NCBI RefSeq assembly: GCF_016798325.1
Contig: NZ_JAERVO010000008.1
Coordinates: forward strand, 62,001-126,000
Reading direction: 5' to 3'
Length of the DNA stretch: 64,000 nucleotides
Origin: Marinobacter mangrovi
GTDB lineage: Bacteria > Pseudomonadota > Gammaproteobacteria > Pseudomonadales > Oleiphilaceae
In this document: positions 47,335-56,453 of the stretch, piece after piece
Position numbering within the stretch: the stretch's first letter is position 1
Layout: each line of letters begins with the position of its first letter
Made by a program: the position numbers and the translations under genes
Notes under the pieces: model-generated
The model's input: only the letters and a program-made list of their open reading frames with translations
Database searches by the model: none
What the model was told of the DNA's origin: nothing

Positions 47335-48368
47335 CCGCGGGCTTCGGTCCGGTAGGCCGACGGCGAACAGTGCTCCCACTTGCGGAAGGCCCGGCCGAAA
47401 TTGGACGGGTCGCTGTAGCCCAGTTGCCAGGCGATCACCTCTACCGACTGGGACGTGCGGGTCAACAGCCAGCGCGCGCGGACAGTACGGACTTCATCCA
47501 GCAGGGTCTGGAAACCGGTGCCTTCCCGCTTGAGCTGCCGGCGCAGTGTCCGGGGCGAGACGTGCAACCGTTCTGCCACCGCATCCAGTCCCGGCAGGGG
47601 CTCGCTGGTGACGCTTTCCAACACGCTACGAACCCGTCCCGAGACCCCCTGATGCTGCGCCAGTCGGACCAGCTCCGCCTCGCATTCCGCTTCAGCCAGA
47701 CGCCGGGCCACCGGATTGTGCAGTGCCATGGGCAATCCCAGCATGTCGGCCTGAAAGCGCAGTTGGTTGGCCGGCTGGCCAAAATGGGCCGCATCGCCGA
47801 ACAGGGCCGCGTAGCGGGCCCGGTGTGCCGGCTCCGGCGCTGGATACGCCAACCGGCAGGAGCCGCCGTACATGAGCTGTTTGCCGAACAGCAACTGATT
47901 GACATCCATCAGCGCCGCCAGCACCGCCTCAACATTGAAGCGGTAAAGATCGTCAAAGTCGTGGCGCATGGTCAGCTGGATCACCGCCTCGCGCCCCTCC
48001 ACAAAGAACGTCAGATCGATGTACGCGAAACGGATCGAGAAATACTTGGCCAGTGTCCGCAGCGCCTCGTCGATGGTGGCGCAACTGATGGCCGCCTGGG
48101 ACAGGGAGCCGTGGGTGGTGAATTTGAGCCGCTGGCCGAACGCCAGCCCAAGCGCGGGATCGTCGCTCTGCTGCAACGCCTCGCGGCAGACCGCGACGAA
48201 TTCCGCCACTGTCAGCAGCGTGTCCGGATGGGCCAATCGATCGGCGGACAGACCCGCGGCGGCAAACACGGCATCCCGCTTGCCACCTTCCTCTTCCAGA
48301 AGCTGGCCCAGAATTTCCACGTAGTGCGCGCGGATCGCGGGGCTGTGCAGGTCGAGGGCATCACTCAT
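47319..48368 (-). CDS. AraC family transcriptional regulator
   Basis: The 349-residue regulator has the N-terminal ligand-binding domain of the OruR/ArgR-like AraC group (VCREALQQSDDPALGLAFGQRLKFTTHGSLSQAA). At about residues 245-340 there is the double helix-turn-helix, with RLHVSPRTLRRQLKREG and WQLGYSDPSNFGRAFRKW. The effector is unknown. The neighbourhood of arginine decarboxylase and the resemblance to the ornithine/arginine-responsive group suggest an amino-acid or fatty-acid signal, but this is only inference. It overlaps the end of speA, tail to tail. Confidence 0.88.
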
Positions 48369-48493
48369 CGGCGTCAGTGCTCATGAGACGTGGGTGACCG
48401 GCAGGTTAAAGGCCGATGCGCCTTGCCACAATTACCCCATCGACGGACCGGCGCTGACGGTTGGGTCATTTTCAGTTTTTTTTGCTCGCCGGG

Positions 48494-48521
48494 TGATCCG
48501 GCCCAAACCGACCGGCGTAAA
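48494..48521 (+). promoter_or_regulatory. ECF-sigma-type autoregulatory promoter candidate
   Basis: TGATCC (48494-48499) is followed after 16 bases by CGTAAA (48516-48521), upstream of the sigma/chrR genes. TGATCC is the -35 hallmark of the RpoE-ChrR (ECF11) group, which normally transcribes its own operon. No other upstream promoter was recognised. Confidence 0.55.
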
Positions 48522-48605
48522 TCCGCTGGACTGACAAACCGATGGCGAGCACTTAGAATGATGACATCAACTCGTGCAAAGACAGCCACCACAGGGGATC
48601 GCAAC

Positions 48606-49205
48606 GTGTCCACGCCGAATCCCGGCTCCAACCGAACAGAGGGCCGAAAAGACCCCTGGAGCCAGCTGCTGGACAAAGTCGGCAAACAGCAGGACCGGGA
48701 AGCCTATCGGGCCCTGTTCCAACACTTCGCGCCGCAGATCAAGTACTACGCCATGGCAAACGGCCTGGCTGGCCAGGCCGAAGAGCTGGTGCAGGAAGTG
48801 TTCGTGTCCATCTGGCGCCGTTCCTGTCTTTACGACTGGCGCAAGGCCGCTGCCTCCACCTGGATTTTTACCATCGCCCGGAACCAGCGCATCGACATGC
48901 TGCGCAAGATGCAGCGCTCCCGCGCGGAAATGACCGTCGACACGGAGGATCTGTGGCAGATTCCCGGTGACGACGAGAACGAGCCTGTCACCTCCCTGCA
49001 CCGACTGATGTCGGAACGCCGCATCCGGGACTCCCTCAAGCACCTGCCGGAAGAACAGATCACGGTGATCGCCAAGGTGTATATGGAAAACAAGTCCCAC
49101 CAGATCGTGGCCGATGAATTGAACATCCCGCTGGGCACGGTCAAGAGCCGCGTCCGGCTGGCGCTCAACAAGCTCAAAGTTATTCTGCAGGACCAGAACG
49201 CATGA
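48606..49205 (+). CDS. ECF RNA polymerase sigma factor (RpoE-ChrR type)
   Basis: This ~199-residue sigma factor has region 2 (EAYRALFQHFAPQIKYYAMANG, EELVQEVFVSIWRRS, WIFTIARNQRIDMLRK) and region 4 (LPEEQITVIAKVYMENKSHQ, LNIPLGTVKSRVRLALNKLK). The overlapping downstream gene is a ChrR-type anti-sigma factor, so this is probably an ECF11 member, the group activated by singlet oxygen in Rhodobacter. The GTG at 48606 has AGGGG eight bases upstream; ATGs at 48558 and 48561 in the same frame are possible starts. It overlaps chrR by four bases. Confidence 0.88.
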   Translation: MSTPNPGSNRTEGRKDPWSQLLDKVGKQQDREAYRALFQHFAPQIKYYAMANGLAGQAEELVQEVFVSIWRRSCLYDWRKAAASTWIFTIARNQRIDMLRKMQRSRAEMTVDTEDLWQIPGDDENEPVTSLHRLMSERRIRDSLKHLPEEQITVIAKVYMENKSHQIVADELNIPLGTVKSRVRLALNKLKVILQDQNA

Positions 49206-49837
49206 CCCAGCACCATCCTGACAGTCACAGCCTGATGGAATTCAGCGCCGGGAACCTGAGCGATCCCCACGCGCTGTGTATTCGTCTCCATCTGGACGAG
49301 TGTCCGCACTGTCGCAGTCGCGTGGATACCCTGGACAGCCTGGGCGCCGTCCTGATGGACGAGCAGCCCGGAGCGGGCGTGGCTGACGATGCGTTCGACC
49401 GACTGATGTCACGCATCGATGCCGGCACACCGGAACCCCAGCCCAAGCCGGCACCACGCGGCAACCCGTTGCAACGGCTGCTGGGCGAAGACCTGAATCT
49501 CCTGCCCTGGAAGCGGCAGCTGGCCGATGTCAGCGTGCTGGACATCAGCCATCTGTTCCCGGGCCAGCCGGAGAAAGTTGTGCTGCAGAAACTGGCGGCG
49601 GGCGGCAAGGCCCCGGCACACACCCACCGCGGCCTGGAAACGACGATCGTACTGCAAGGCGCGTTCACCGACCACAAGGGCGTGTTCAACCAGTGGGATT
49701 TCGTGGTGCTGGACGAGCACGACGAACACCGGCCGGTGGCGCTGGAAGGCGACGACTGCATCACCCTGTCCGTGCTCAGCGCGCCGCTGAAGCTGACCGG
49801 CACCTTCACCCGTTTACTCAATCCGTTTATCCGATAG
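49202..49837 (+). CDS. chrR: ChrR-type anti-sigma factor (zinc domain plus cupin)
   Basis: The 211-residue protein has an N-terminal zinc-binding anti-sigma motif His30-x3-Cys34-x2-Cys37 (HLDECPHC). It also has a C-terminal cupin (residues ~120-195, LAAGGKAPAHTHRGLETTIVLQG). This is the ChrR architecture, in which the cupin senses singlet oxygen or organic peroxide and the zinc domain holds the sigma factor inactive. The overlap with the sigma gene supports a pair. The assignment of the signal is by homology. Confidence 0.88.
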   Translation: MTQHHPDSHSLMEFSAGNLSDPHALCIRLHLDECPHCRSRVDTLDSLGAVLMDEQPGAGVADDAFDRLMSRIDAGTPEPQPKPAPRGNPLQRLLGEDLNLLPWKRQLADVSVLDISHLFPGQPEKVVLQKLAAGGKAPAHTHRGLETTIVLQGAFTDHKGVFNQWDFVVLDEHDEHRPVALEGDDCITLSVLSAPLKLTGTFTRLLNPFIR

Positions 49838-49855
49838 CCGATCTTGTTCTCACTC

Positions 49856-49880
49856 GCCCCGGCCTGCCGGGGCTTTTTTT
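49856..49880 (+). terminator. Intrinsic terminator of the sigma/chrR operon
   Basis: GCCCCGG (49856-49862) pairs with CCGGGGC (49867-49873) around CCTG, followed by seven T residues. Confidence 0.9.
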
Positions 49881-49907
49881 GTGGGCGAGCCAGGCCCCCA
49901 CCCTGTC

Positions 49908-50621
49908 CTACCACGGCAATGACGATCCGTCCCAGCTGAAGAACTGGCCGTTGTGCTCCGTATCCAGGCCATCGTAGATCGTCAGCAGGTTGGTCGCCGT
50001 ATCGTGCGGCTCATGCACCTGCAATTGCGCCAGGGACTGCTGGAACGGTTCGCTCAACCGCGTGCGGGTGGTGCCGGGATGGACGGCCACGCAGGTGACC
50101 GGCCGGATGCGCCGTGGCAGCTCGATGGACAGGTTCCGTGTCAGCATGTTGAGGGCGGCCTTCGAGGCCCGGTAGCCGTACCAGCCACCAAAACCGTTGT
50201 CGCCGATGGACCCCACCTTGGCGGATACGGCCATGATGCGTTTGAGACGCTTGTGACGCAGCCAGGGCAACAACGCCTGAACCAGCAGCACAAACGCCGA
50301 GGCGTTGATCTGGAAGGCGGTTGCCAGTGCCCCGGCATCCAGGTCCTCCAGCCGCTTCTCCGGCTGGATGCCTTCGCCGTGCAGACGGCCCGTCGCATAG
50401 ATCACCCCATCGATATCCTCCTGCAACGCCAGTTCGGGCGCCGGGTCGAGCGCATCCCAGGGCAACAGCGACAGGGCGTCGCCGTATTGGTTCGCCCAAT
50501 CCGCGGCCGCATCAGGGCGACGACAGAGGCCGGTGACGATGGTGTCCGGGCGCTCCAGCAACTGTTGGATCAAGGCGCGACCGATGCCACCGGTGGCGCC
50601 GGCGACGACAATATGCGGCAT
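49908..50621 (-). CDS. Short-chain dehydrogenase/reductase (C-factor-like)
   Basis: This 237-residue SDR has the nucleotide-binding GATGGIGRAL near residue 8. The catalytic Ser is in AVSAKVGSIG, and the YxxxK pair is in YRASKAAL. It resembles CsgA/C-factor-type SDRs. The inner Met has GGAGA upstream; the longer frame adds 22 residues. Its tail faces the sigma/chrR operon. SDR genes are common neighbours of ECF sigma/ChrR pairs, but no TGATCC-type promoter is seen upstream of it, so membership of that regulon is not supported by the sequence. Confidence 0.85.
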   Translation of the reverse strand: MPHIVVAGATGGIGRALIQQLLERPDTIVTGLCRRPDAAADWANQYGDALSLLPWDALDPAPELALQEDIDGVIYATGRLHGEGIQPEKRLEDLDAGALATAFQINASAFVLLVQALLPWLRHKRLKRIMAVSAKVGSIGDNGFGGWYGYRASKAALNMLTRNLSIELPRRIRPVTCVAVHPGTTRTRLSEPFQQSLAQLQVHEPHDTATNLLTIYDGLDTEHNGQFFSWDGSSLPW

Positions 50622-50753
50622 GGGATTCTCCGTCTTCAGGGCTCTCCCCATCATTACGCCCGGCAACGTTGCGCGGACTTCAGGCACCCTGTCCGAAAAT
50701 GACCGATACTTGTCAGCTTTTGACCTTCTTCCCTGGCGCGGTATCTGGAGAAT

Positions 50754-50851
50754 AGAACCCGTTGATTAGTGTCTCTGAACTAGTCCGGCTTGTTCCCTTC
50801 GGGGTAAGCCATCTTGCTTGTCCAGCCACGCCCTATGGCGTGGCTTTTTTT
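50754..50851 (+). ncRNA. Candidate structured small RNA or leader ending in an intrinsic terminator
   Basis: Three hairpins follow one another. GATTAGT (50764-50770) pairs with ACTAGTC (50779-50785), with one G-U pair. GGCTT...CCC-TTCG-GGG...AAGCC (50787-50110 region, ending at 50810) has a UUCG tetraloop. AGCCACGCC (50824-50832) pairs with GGCGTGGCT (50837-50845), followed by a seven-base T-run. A possible promoter, TTGACC-16-TATCTG, lies at 50720-50747. No reading frame fits. The terminator lies far after any plus-strand gene end, so it must serve a separate transcript: an independent sRNA or an attenuated leader of tcdA (136 bases downstream). I do not recognise the family. Confidence 0.5.
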
Positions 50852-50986
50852 ATGGCGCCGCTGATCCCCTCGTTATCCCGCCACGGTTCCGGTTTTCACG
50901 CATCCCCAGTCAATGCCGTCGTCGCCCAGCTCAGGTACAATTCGCGCTCCAGTCATCCCGACAGATGAGGTTCCCCGGGAGAGCGC

Positions 50987-51811
50987 ATGAACGCAGACGA
51001 TTTCAGCTTCCGTTTTGGCGGCATCGAACGGCTCTACGGCCGGCGGGCCCTGCAGGCGTTCCGTGACGCCCACATGGCCATCGTGGGTCTGGGCGGCGTG
51101 GGGTCCTGGGCGGCCGAAGCGCTGGCCCGCAGCGGCATCGGCCAGCTCACGCTGATCGACATGGACGACGTCTGCGTGTCTAACACCAACCGCCAGCTGC
51201 ATGCCCTGGCCGGCGAATATGGGCGCACCAAGACCGACGTCATGGCCGATCGATTGCGCGCCATCAATCCCCAGCTTCAGGTCAACGTCCACTTCGGTTT
51301 CCTGACCCCGAAGAACGTGACCGAGCTGCTGGACGATGGTCTCGACGGCGTGGTGGATGCGATCGACAGCGTCAAGGCCAAGGCCGCCCTGATTGCCCAC
51401 TGTAAGCGGCGCAAGATCCCACTGGTGTGTGCCGGCGGCGCCGGTGGCCAGATGGACCCGACCCAGATCCAGGTCAGCGACCTGTCGCGCACCACCCAGG
51501 ACCCATTGCTGGCCAAAGTGCGCAACCTGCTGCGCCGGGAATACCACTTTTCCCGCAATCCCAAGCGTCGATTTGGCATCGAAGCGGTGTACTCGCTGGA
51601 GCAGCTGACCTATCCTGCCGGAGACGGCGAAGTCTGCCTGCAGAAGCCGGACACCAGCGGCCCGGTCCGGCTGGATTGCGCCTCCGGCTTTGGCGCCGCC
51701 AGCCCGGTCACGGCGACCTTCGGTTTCGTGGCGGCATCGCGCCTGCTGAATCGACTGGCACGGAAGGTGCGGCTGGAGCCGGAACAACAGCAGGATGTCG
51801 CTCTCAGCTAA
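50987..51811 (+). CDS. tcdA: tRNA threonylcarbamoyladenosine dehydratase TcdA
   Basis: TcdA (CsdL/YgdL) is an E1-like enzyme that uses ATP to dehydrate t6A37 of tRNA to cyclic t6A. The 274-residue protein has RFGGIERLYG at the start. The nucleotide-binding loop GLGGVGSWAAEALARSGIG and the DMDDVCVSNTNRQ segment follow, then DAIDSVKAKAALIAHC. All are family hallmarks. It has its own 5' region with the candidate structured RNA upstream and is 90 bases before the antiporter gene. Confidence 0.95.
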   Translation: MNADDFSFRFGGIERLYGRRALQAFRDAHMAIVGLGGVGSWAAEALARSGIGQLTLIDMDDVCVSNTNRQLHALAGEYGRTKTDVMADRLRAINPQLQVNVHFGFLTPKNVTELLDDGLDGVVDAIDSVKAKAALIAHCKRRKIPLVCAGGAGGQMDPTQIQVSDLSRTTQDPLLAKVRNLLRREYHFSRNPKRRFGIEAVYSLEQLTYPAGDGEVCLQKPDTSGPVRLDCASGFGAASPVTATFGFVAASRLLNRLARKVRLEPEQQQDVALS

Positions 51812-51901
51812 ACGGTGACGGCCAGTTTCAGGCCTCATCAATACACATGCCCGTCACCTGGACGTGGCCGTTTCCACCGGAATGGATGATTAGCCCTGTC
51901 T

Positions 51902-53755
51902 ATGTCTGCGAACGTTGTTCTCCTGCTCGCGAGCATCGGTGTCCTTTCCCTGTTCTGCCAGTGGCTGGCATGGCGAGTGCGCATGCCGGCGATCCTGTTC
52001 CTGCTCGCCGGCGGGATTGCCGCCGGCCCGCTTCTGCACTGGCTGGAACCCCAACAACTGTTTGGTGACCTGCTGTTTCCGCTGGTGTCCCTGGCGGTGG
52101 CCGTGATCCTGTTCGAGGGCAGCCTGACGCTGAGGTACCAGGAGATCAAGGGCCACGGCCGCATGGTGCGCAACCTGGTGCCCATCGGATCGATCGTGAC
52201 CTGCACGGTCGGCACCCTGGCGGCTCACTGGGCGCTCAACATTTCCTGGGAAGTGGCCCTACTGTTCGGTGCCATCTGCATCGTCACCGGCCCCACGGTG
52301 GTCGCCCCACTGCTGCGCTCGGTCAAACCCGCCGCCAAGCTGGCCAATATCCTGCGCTGGGAAGGCATCATCATCGATCCGGTGGGGGCGCTGCTGGCGG
52401 TTCTGGTGTTCGAGGGGATCGTCTCCTGGGGCCAGGGCAACGTCTTCGAGCACTCGCTGTATATCTTCGGCAAGACCATTGTCATCGGCATCGTGCTGGG
52501 GGGCATTGCCGGCTGGCTGACCGGCGTGGCGCTGCGCAAGCACCTGCTGCCCCAATACCTGCACAACGCCGGCACACTGACTTTCATGCTGGGCATTTAC
52601 GCCTTCTCCAATGAGATGGCCCACGAGTCCGGCCTGTTGACGGTCACTGTCATGGGCATCTGGATGGCGAACATGAAACAGGTGCCCATCGAGAGCATCC
52701 TGGAATTCAAGGAATCCCTGAGCGTCCTGCTGATTTCAGCCCTGTTCATCATCCTGGCCGCGCGCGTCGAGTTCACCGCCATTGCCGATCTGGGCTGGCC
52801 CCTGGTGACGGTCCTGGCGGTCCTGATGTTCGTCGCCCGGCCCATCAGCATATTCCTGTCCGCCATAGGCACCACCCTCAATTGGCGGGAAAAGCTGTTT
52901 CTCAGCTGGATCGCGCCGCGCGGGATCGTCGCCGCGGCGGTCTCCGCGCTGTTTGCGTTCCAGCTGCAGAAACTCGGCTACGAAAGTGCCGGCGTGCTGG
53001 TGCCCCTGGTGTTCATCCTGATCATCGCGACGGTGACCCTGCAAAGCCTGACGGCCCGCCCGGTGGCCCGACTGCTGAAAGTGGCGGAACCTGCGGATTA
53101 CGGCTTCCTGATCCTCGGCGCCAACAGCGTCGCCCGCCAGATCGGCCAGGCGCTGCAGAAAGTCGAGGTGCCGGTGGTACTGACCGACACCAACTGGGAG
53201 AACGTGCGCCAGGCGCGCATGGACAACCTCAACGTCTACTTCGGCAACCCGGTGTCCGAGCACGCCTCGACCCACCTGGACCTGACCGGCATCGGCAATC
53301 TGCTGGTGATCTCGCCCTACAAGCAGCTTAATTCGCTGGCGACCTACCACTTCCTGGACTGGTTCGGTAACGGCAGTGTCTACAGCCTGTCGGAAGGCGA
53401 CCAGGATCAGAAAGCACGCCACCAGACTGCCGAGAAGATCCAGCAGACCCGCGGCCTGTTCGGCGACGTCAGCTATGCCAAGCTGGCCAGCCTGGTGAGC
53501 AAGGGCTATACGGTGAAAACCACCCAGTTGAGCGATGCGTTCAGCTACGAGGACTTTCAGGCCCAGTACGAGAACCAGGCCCTGCTGCTGTTCGTGATCG
53601 ACCCGCGTGAGCGAATCCAGGCCGTCACCTCACAGTCGAACCTGAAGCTGGACAAGGGGTGGATGCTCCTGAGCCTGGTGCCGCCGCAGCCACCCAAGGA
53701 GCGCAAGGAGAAGGACGCCGGCCCGGAACCGGTCGGCGCAACCGCAACGGCCTGA
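51902..53755 (+). CDS. CPA1-type Na+/H+ (cation/proton) antiporter
   Basis: The 617-residue protein has about twelve hydrophobic helices in the first ~395 residues. Family features include ILFEGSLTLRYQEIK, the ion-binding region TGPTVVAPLLRSV and EGIIIDPVGALLAV, plus APRGIVAAAVSALFA. A cytoplasmic C-terminal domain with a TrkA-N-like fold (YGFLILGANSVARQIGQAL) follows, which in this group binds nucleotides or ions for regulation. The final ~25 residues are charged and proline-rich. It should export Na+ or K+ in exchange for protons, useful in a marine or halophilic cell; the exact ion is not deducible. Confidence 0.9.
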   Translation: MSANVVLLLASIGVLSLFCQWLAWRVRMPAILFLLAGGIAAGPLLHWLEPQQLFGDLLFPLVSLAVAVILFEGSLTLRYQEIKGHGRMVRNLVPIGSIVTCTVGTLAAHWALNISWEVALLFGAICIVTGPTVVAPLLRSVKPAAKLANILRWEGIIIDPVGALLAVLVFEGIVSWGQGNVFEHSLYIFGKTIVIGIVLGGIAGWLTGVALRKHLLPQYLHNAGTLTFMLGIYAFSNEMAHESGLLTVTVMGIWMANMKQVPIESILEFKESLSVLLISALFIILAARVEFTAIADLGWPLVTVLAVLMFVARPISIFLSAIGTTLNWREKLFLSWIAPRGIVAAAVSALFAFQLQKLGYESAGVLVPLVFILIIATVTLQSLTARPVARLLKVAEPADYGFLILGANSVARQIGQALQKVEVPVVLTDTNWENVRQARMDNLNVYFGNPVSEHASTHLDLTGIGNLLVISPYKQLNSLATYHFLDWFGNGSVYSLSEGDQDQKARHQTAEKIQQTRGLFGDVSYAKLASLVSKGYTVKTTQLSDAFSYEDFQAQYENQALLLFVIDPRERIQAVTSQSNLKLDKGWMLLSLVPPQPPKERKEKDAGPEPVGATATA

Positions 53756-53774
53756 CGAGGACAGCCGGGTCGTG

Positions 53775-54728
53775 TTAACGGGCCTGGCAGTCCAGCACCA
53801 ACTTGCCCCTGACGTGCCCGGTCTCCAGCCGCCGGTGGGCATCGGCGGCACGGGCCAGCGGGAAGATCTCGTCCACGTGCAGGCGAACGTCACCGTCTTC
53901 AATCAGCTCGGCAATCTCCTCCAGGTGGAAGATATCAGGCCGCACGGTCATGCCATGGGCCTTGAGCCCCATGTTTTCGGCTTCGGTAATGATGCTGTCC
54001 GCCGTCACCGTCGGCACGGTGACGAGTACTCCATGGTCGGCCAGGCAATGCAGCGAGCGCTTGCCGGTATCGCCGCCCACCAGGTCGTAGATCAGGTCCA
54101 GACCGTAGCAGGCGTCGACAAAGTCGTCCCGGTTGTAGTCGATCACCTCGTCCGCCCCCAGTGTCGCCAGGAAATCGGCATTGCTGGCGGACGCCGTGGC
54201 GATCACGTGGGCGCCGCGGGCACGGGCAAACTGGATCGCCAGATGGCCGACACCGCCAGCGCCGGCGTGGATCAGCACCTTGTGATCCGGTTGTAACTGC
54301 CCCACTTCAAACAGCCCCTGCCAGGCGGTCAACGCCGCCAGTGGCAGGCCGCCGGCTTCGATCAGATCCATCTCTTCCGGCACGACGATCAACTCATCAG
54401 CCCGGGCCAGGGCGTATTCGGCATAACCACCGCCCCCGCCGGGAAAACCGATCATGCCCATCACGCGATCGCCGGCAGACAACGTATGCACGTCGTCCCC
54501 GACATCGGTGACGGTACCGGCCACATCATAGCCGGGCGTCCAGGGCAGATGATCCTGGATCTGCTGGGCGGCAAAACCCAGTCCCTTGCGGGTTTTCCAG
54601 TCGATGGGATTGAGGCCTGCACCGGCGACCCGGATACAGACCTCGCCGGCCGCCGGGACCGGATGCTCGGCCTCCACCAGCTTCAGTTCATCGGCTTCCC
54701 CGAAGCGCTCATAGACTATGCGACGCAT
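53775..54728 (-). CDS. Zinc-independent medium-chain dehydrogenase, quinone reductase-like
   Basis: This 317-residue MDR-superfamily oxidoreductase has an N-terminal GroES-like domain (AGLNPIDWKTRKGLG, PGYDVAGTV) and a Rossmann domain with LIHAGAGGVGHLAIQFARARGA. No structural or catalytic zinc cysteines are present, so it resembles NADPH:quinone reductases. The ATG at 54728 has GGGAGA upstream; the longer frame adds 27 residues. It is the third of three minus-strand genes but is separated from the thioesterase by 112 bases. Confidence 0.87.
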   Translation of the reverse strand: MRRIVYERFGEADELKLVEAEHPVPAAGEVCIRVAGAGLNPIDWKTRKGLGFAAQQIQDHLPWTPGYDVAGTVTDVGDDVHTLSAGDRVMGMIGFPGGGGGYAEYALARADELIVVPEEMDLIEAGGLPLAALTAWQGLFEVGQLQPDHKVLIHAGAGGVGHLAIQFARARGAHVIATASASNADFLATLGADEVIDYNRDDFVDACYGLDLIYDLVGGDTGKRSLHCLADHGVLVTVPTVTADSIITEAENMGLKAHGMTVRPDIFHLEEIAELIEDGDVRLHVDEIFPLARAADAHRRLETGHVRGKLVLDCQAR

Positions 54729-54840
54729 ACTGGTTTCTCCCATGCGGCGTTGGGAAACGCCGGACCCGCAGATTGCTGCGGGACGGCCGGTTTCCAGGCG
54801 GGCGGACACCTGCTTTTCAGCAAGCGTAGCAGAATCCGGT

Positions 54841-55299
54841 TTATTCGGTAGTCACCACGGCATGCCCGAGGATGTCGCCGTATTCCTTGGGCACCCGGGC
54901 CGGGCGCTGGGTCTTGAGATCCACACAGGCGTGGCTGGACTTGGCCCGCACCAGCGATTTGCCATCGGATTGGCGCACCAACTGGAAACGGCGCGCCGAG
55001 CGGAAGCGGCCGTCAAAATCGACCAGCCAGGTGCCCAGCAAGAGGTGATCGCCCTCGTTGGCAGCGGCCAGGTAATCGATTTCCGTGCGGGTGATGGCCA
55101 TGGCGCGGCCCGTCGCCTCATGCCGTTCCCAGGTCATGCCCAGGCTTTCGATATGGGCCCAGCTCACGTCTTCGAGCCAGCGTACATAGACCACGTTGTT
55201 GGCATGGCCAAGACGATCGACGTCTTCAGGCTGGACCACGATGGGCATGATAAACGGGTCCGGGAGATCCCATTCGATAAGGTCGGGCACGTCACTCAC
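54841..55299 (-). CDS. Acyl-CoA thioesterase (4HBT/YbgC-like hotdog)
   Basis: The 152-residue single hotdog domain carries the 4HBT active-site pattern QPEDVDRLGHANNVVYVRWLED (residues ~23-44), where the Asp in DVDRLGHANN is catalytic. It hydrolyses acyl-CoA thioesters; chain length is unknown. The start overlaps the end of the SMP-30-type gene by four bases, so the two are coupled. Confidence 0.87.
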   Translation of the reverse strand: MSDVPDLIEWDLPDPFIMPIVVQPEDVDRLGHANNVVYVRWLEDVSWAHIESLGMTWERHEATGRAMAITRTEIDYLAAANEGDHLLLGTWLVDFDGRFRSARRFQLVRQSDGKSLVRAKSSHACVDLKTQRPARVPKEYGDILGHAVVTTE

Positions 55300-56387
55300 G
55301 GCGATGTCTCCTTGTTCAGAGCCGGAATACTGCTGATGGGCAGCCGTCCGATGCGATCGTTGTGCAGGGTTCCGAAATACAGCATCCCCAGGTGCGGCTC
55401 CACCGAAGTGATCTCCTGCAGATGATGGCCAGTGGTGTCGTGCAGGCTGGCCAGCAGCTTGCCGTCGGCGTCAAATGCCATGACCAGGCCATATTCCTGC
55501 ACCGGCGGCTGCAGGCTGTCGGGCAGCTTGGCTACCTGCTCCTTGATCCAGGGGTGCGGCTGCATCCAGTCCACCGTCGGATTCCGCGGCGTCGGCAGCG
55601 CGACCCAGAAGCGCCCCTGGCTGTCCGCTGCTACGCCGTCCGGGAAGCCCGGCAGATTATCGGCAAACACTTCGGCGGTGCCCGCCTTGCGGCCGGTCAG
55701 CCAGTATTTGAGGATGCGGTATTTCCAGGTTTCGTTAACTAACAGGAAACTACCGTCTTTGGCCACCGCCACGCCATTAGCAAAATGGAGGTTGCGCAAC
55801 AGCACATCGGTCTTGCGGGTGGCCGGGTTATAGCGCAGCAGGCGCCCGTGGGGCTGCATCTCCAGCAAGTCCAGCCGGTATTCGGACTGGTCGAAGCGGG
55901 AACTGGCGTCGGTGAAGTAGATCATCCCGTCCGGCCCGATATCCACGTCGTCGGTGAACTTGAAGGGCAGCCCCTCCGCTTCCCTGGACAATGTACGAAT
56001 CACCCCGTCCGGCGTGATCGAGAGCAGCCCCTTGTAAGCGTCCGCCACAATCAGGTTGCCGTTGCGGTCGAACGCCAGCCCCAGCGGACGCCCTCCGGTG
56101 CGGGCCCAGGCTTCCACGCGACCGTCCGGCCAGATCCGCACCACCTTGCCATCCTGGGTGCCGCCGTAGACGCGCCCGGTTTTGTCCACAGCCACGTCTT
56201 CCGGCCCGTAGACCTGGCCCTGGGCGATCAGTTCCGCCTGCTTCAGCAATTCATTGTGTGCGGTGCGGCCGGACAGTCCGGGAGACGGCGGCGGCGTCCA
56301 GGCCCGGCTATCGACCGGTGACGGCGTCAGCAGAAAGCCGCCGATCAGCAGGAACAGGACCACACAGATTGCATACACCCAGCGCAT
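55296..56387 (-). CDS. SMP-30/gluconolactonase-like (strictosidine synthase fold) protein, membrane-anchored
   Basis: The 363-residue protein has one N-terminal hydrophobic segment (residues ~3-20) and then a six-bladed propeller. Typical pieces are GPEDVAVDKTGRVYGGTQDG, FTDDVDIGPDGMIYFTDASS and LHFANGVAVAKDGSFLLVNE. It is most like the periplasmic strictosidine-synthase/SMP-30 family of lactonase-type hydrolases. Its substrate is unknown. It is upstream of the thioesterase with four bases of overlap. Confidence 0.86.
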   Translation of the reverse strand: MRWVYAICVVLFLLIGGFLLTPSPVDSRAWTPPPSPGLSGRTAHNELLKQAELIAQGQVYGPEDVAVDKTGRVYGGTQDGKVVRIWPDGRVEAWARTGGRPLGLAFDRNGNLIVADAYKGLLSITPDGVIRTLSREAEGLPFKFTDDVDIGPDGMIYFTDASSRFDQSEYRLDLLEMQPHGRLLRYNPATRKTDVLLRNLHFANGVAVAKDGSFLLVNETWKYRILKYWLTGRKAGTAEVFADNLPGFPDGVAADSQGRFWVALPTPRNPTVDWMQPHPWIKEQVAKLPDSLQPPVQEYGLVMAFDADGKLLASLHDTTGHHLQEITSVEPHLGMLYFGTLHNDRIGRLPISSIPALNKETSP

Positions 56388-56453
56388 GAAAGCTCCTTGT
56401 TATTGGACTATCCGGCCTTTAAACCCTAGCAGACGCTGCGCCGGCGCTACCGA

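Noticed and set aside
50621..50760. ECF (TGATCC) promoter for the SDR gene next to the sigma/chrR operon
   Set aside because: No TGATCC occurs on the minus strand upstream of the SDR start in this spacer.
50762..51066. Short frames across the candidate RNA and the tcdA 5' end
   Set aside because: They run through a terminator hairpin and have no start signal; the hairpins are the better explanation.
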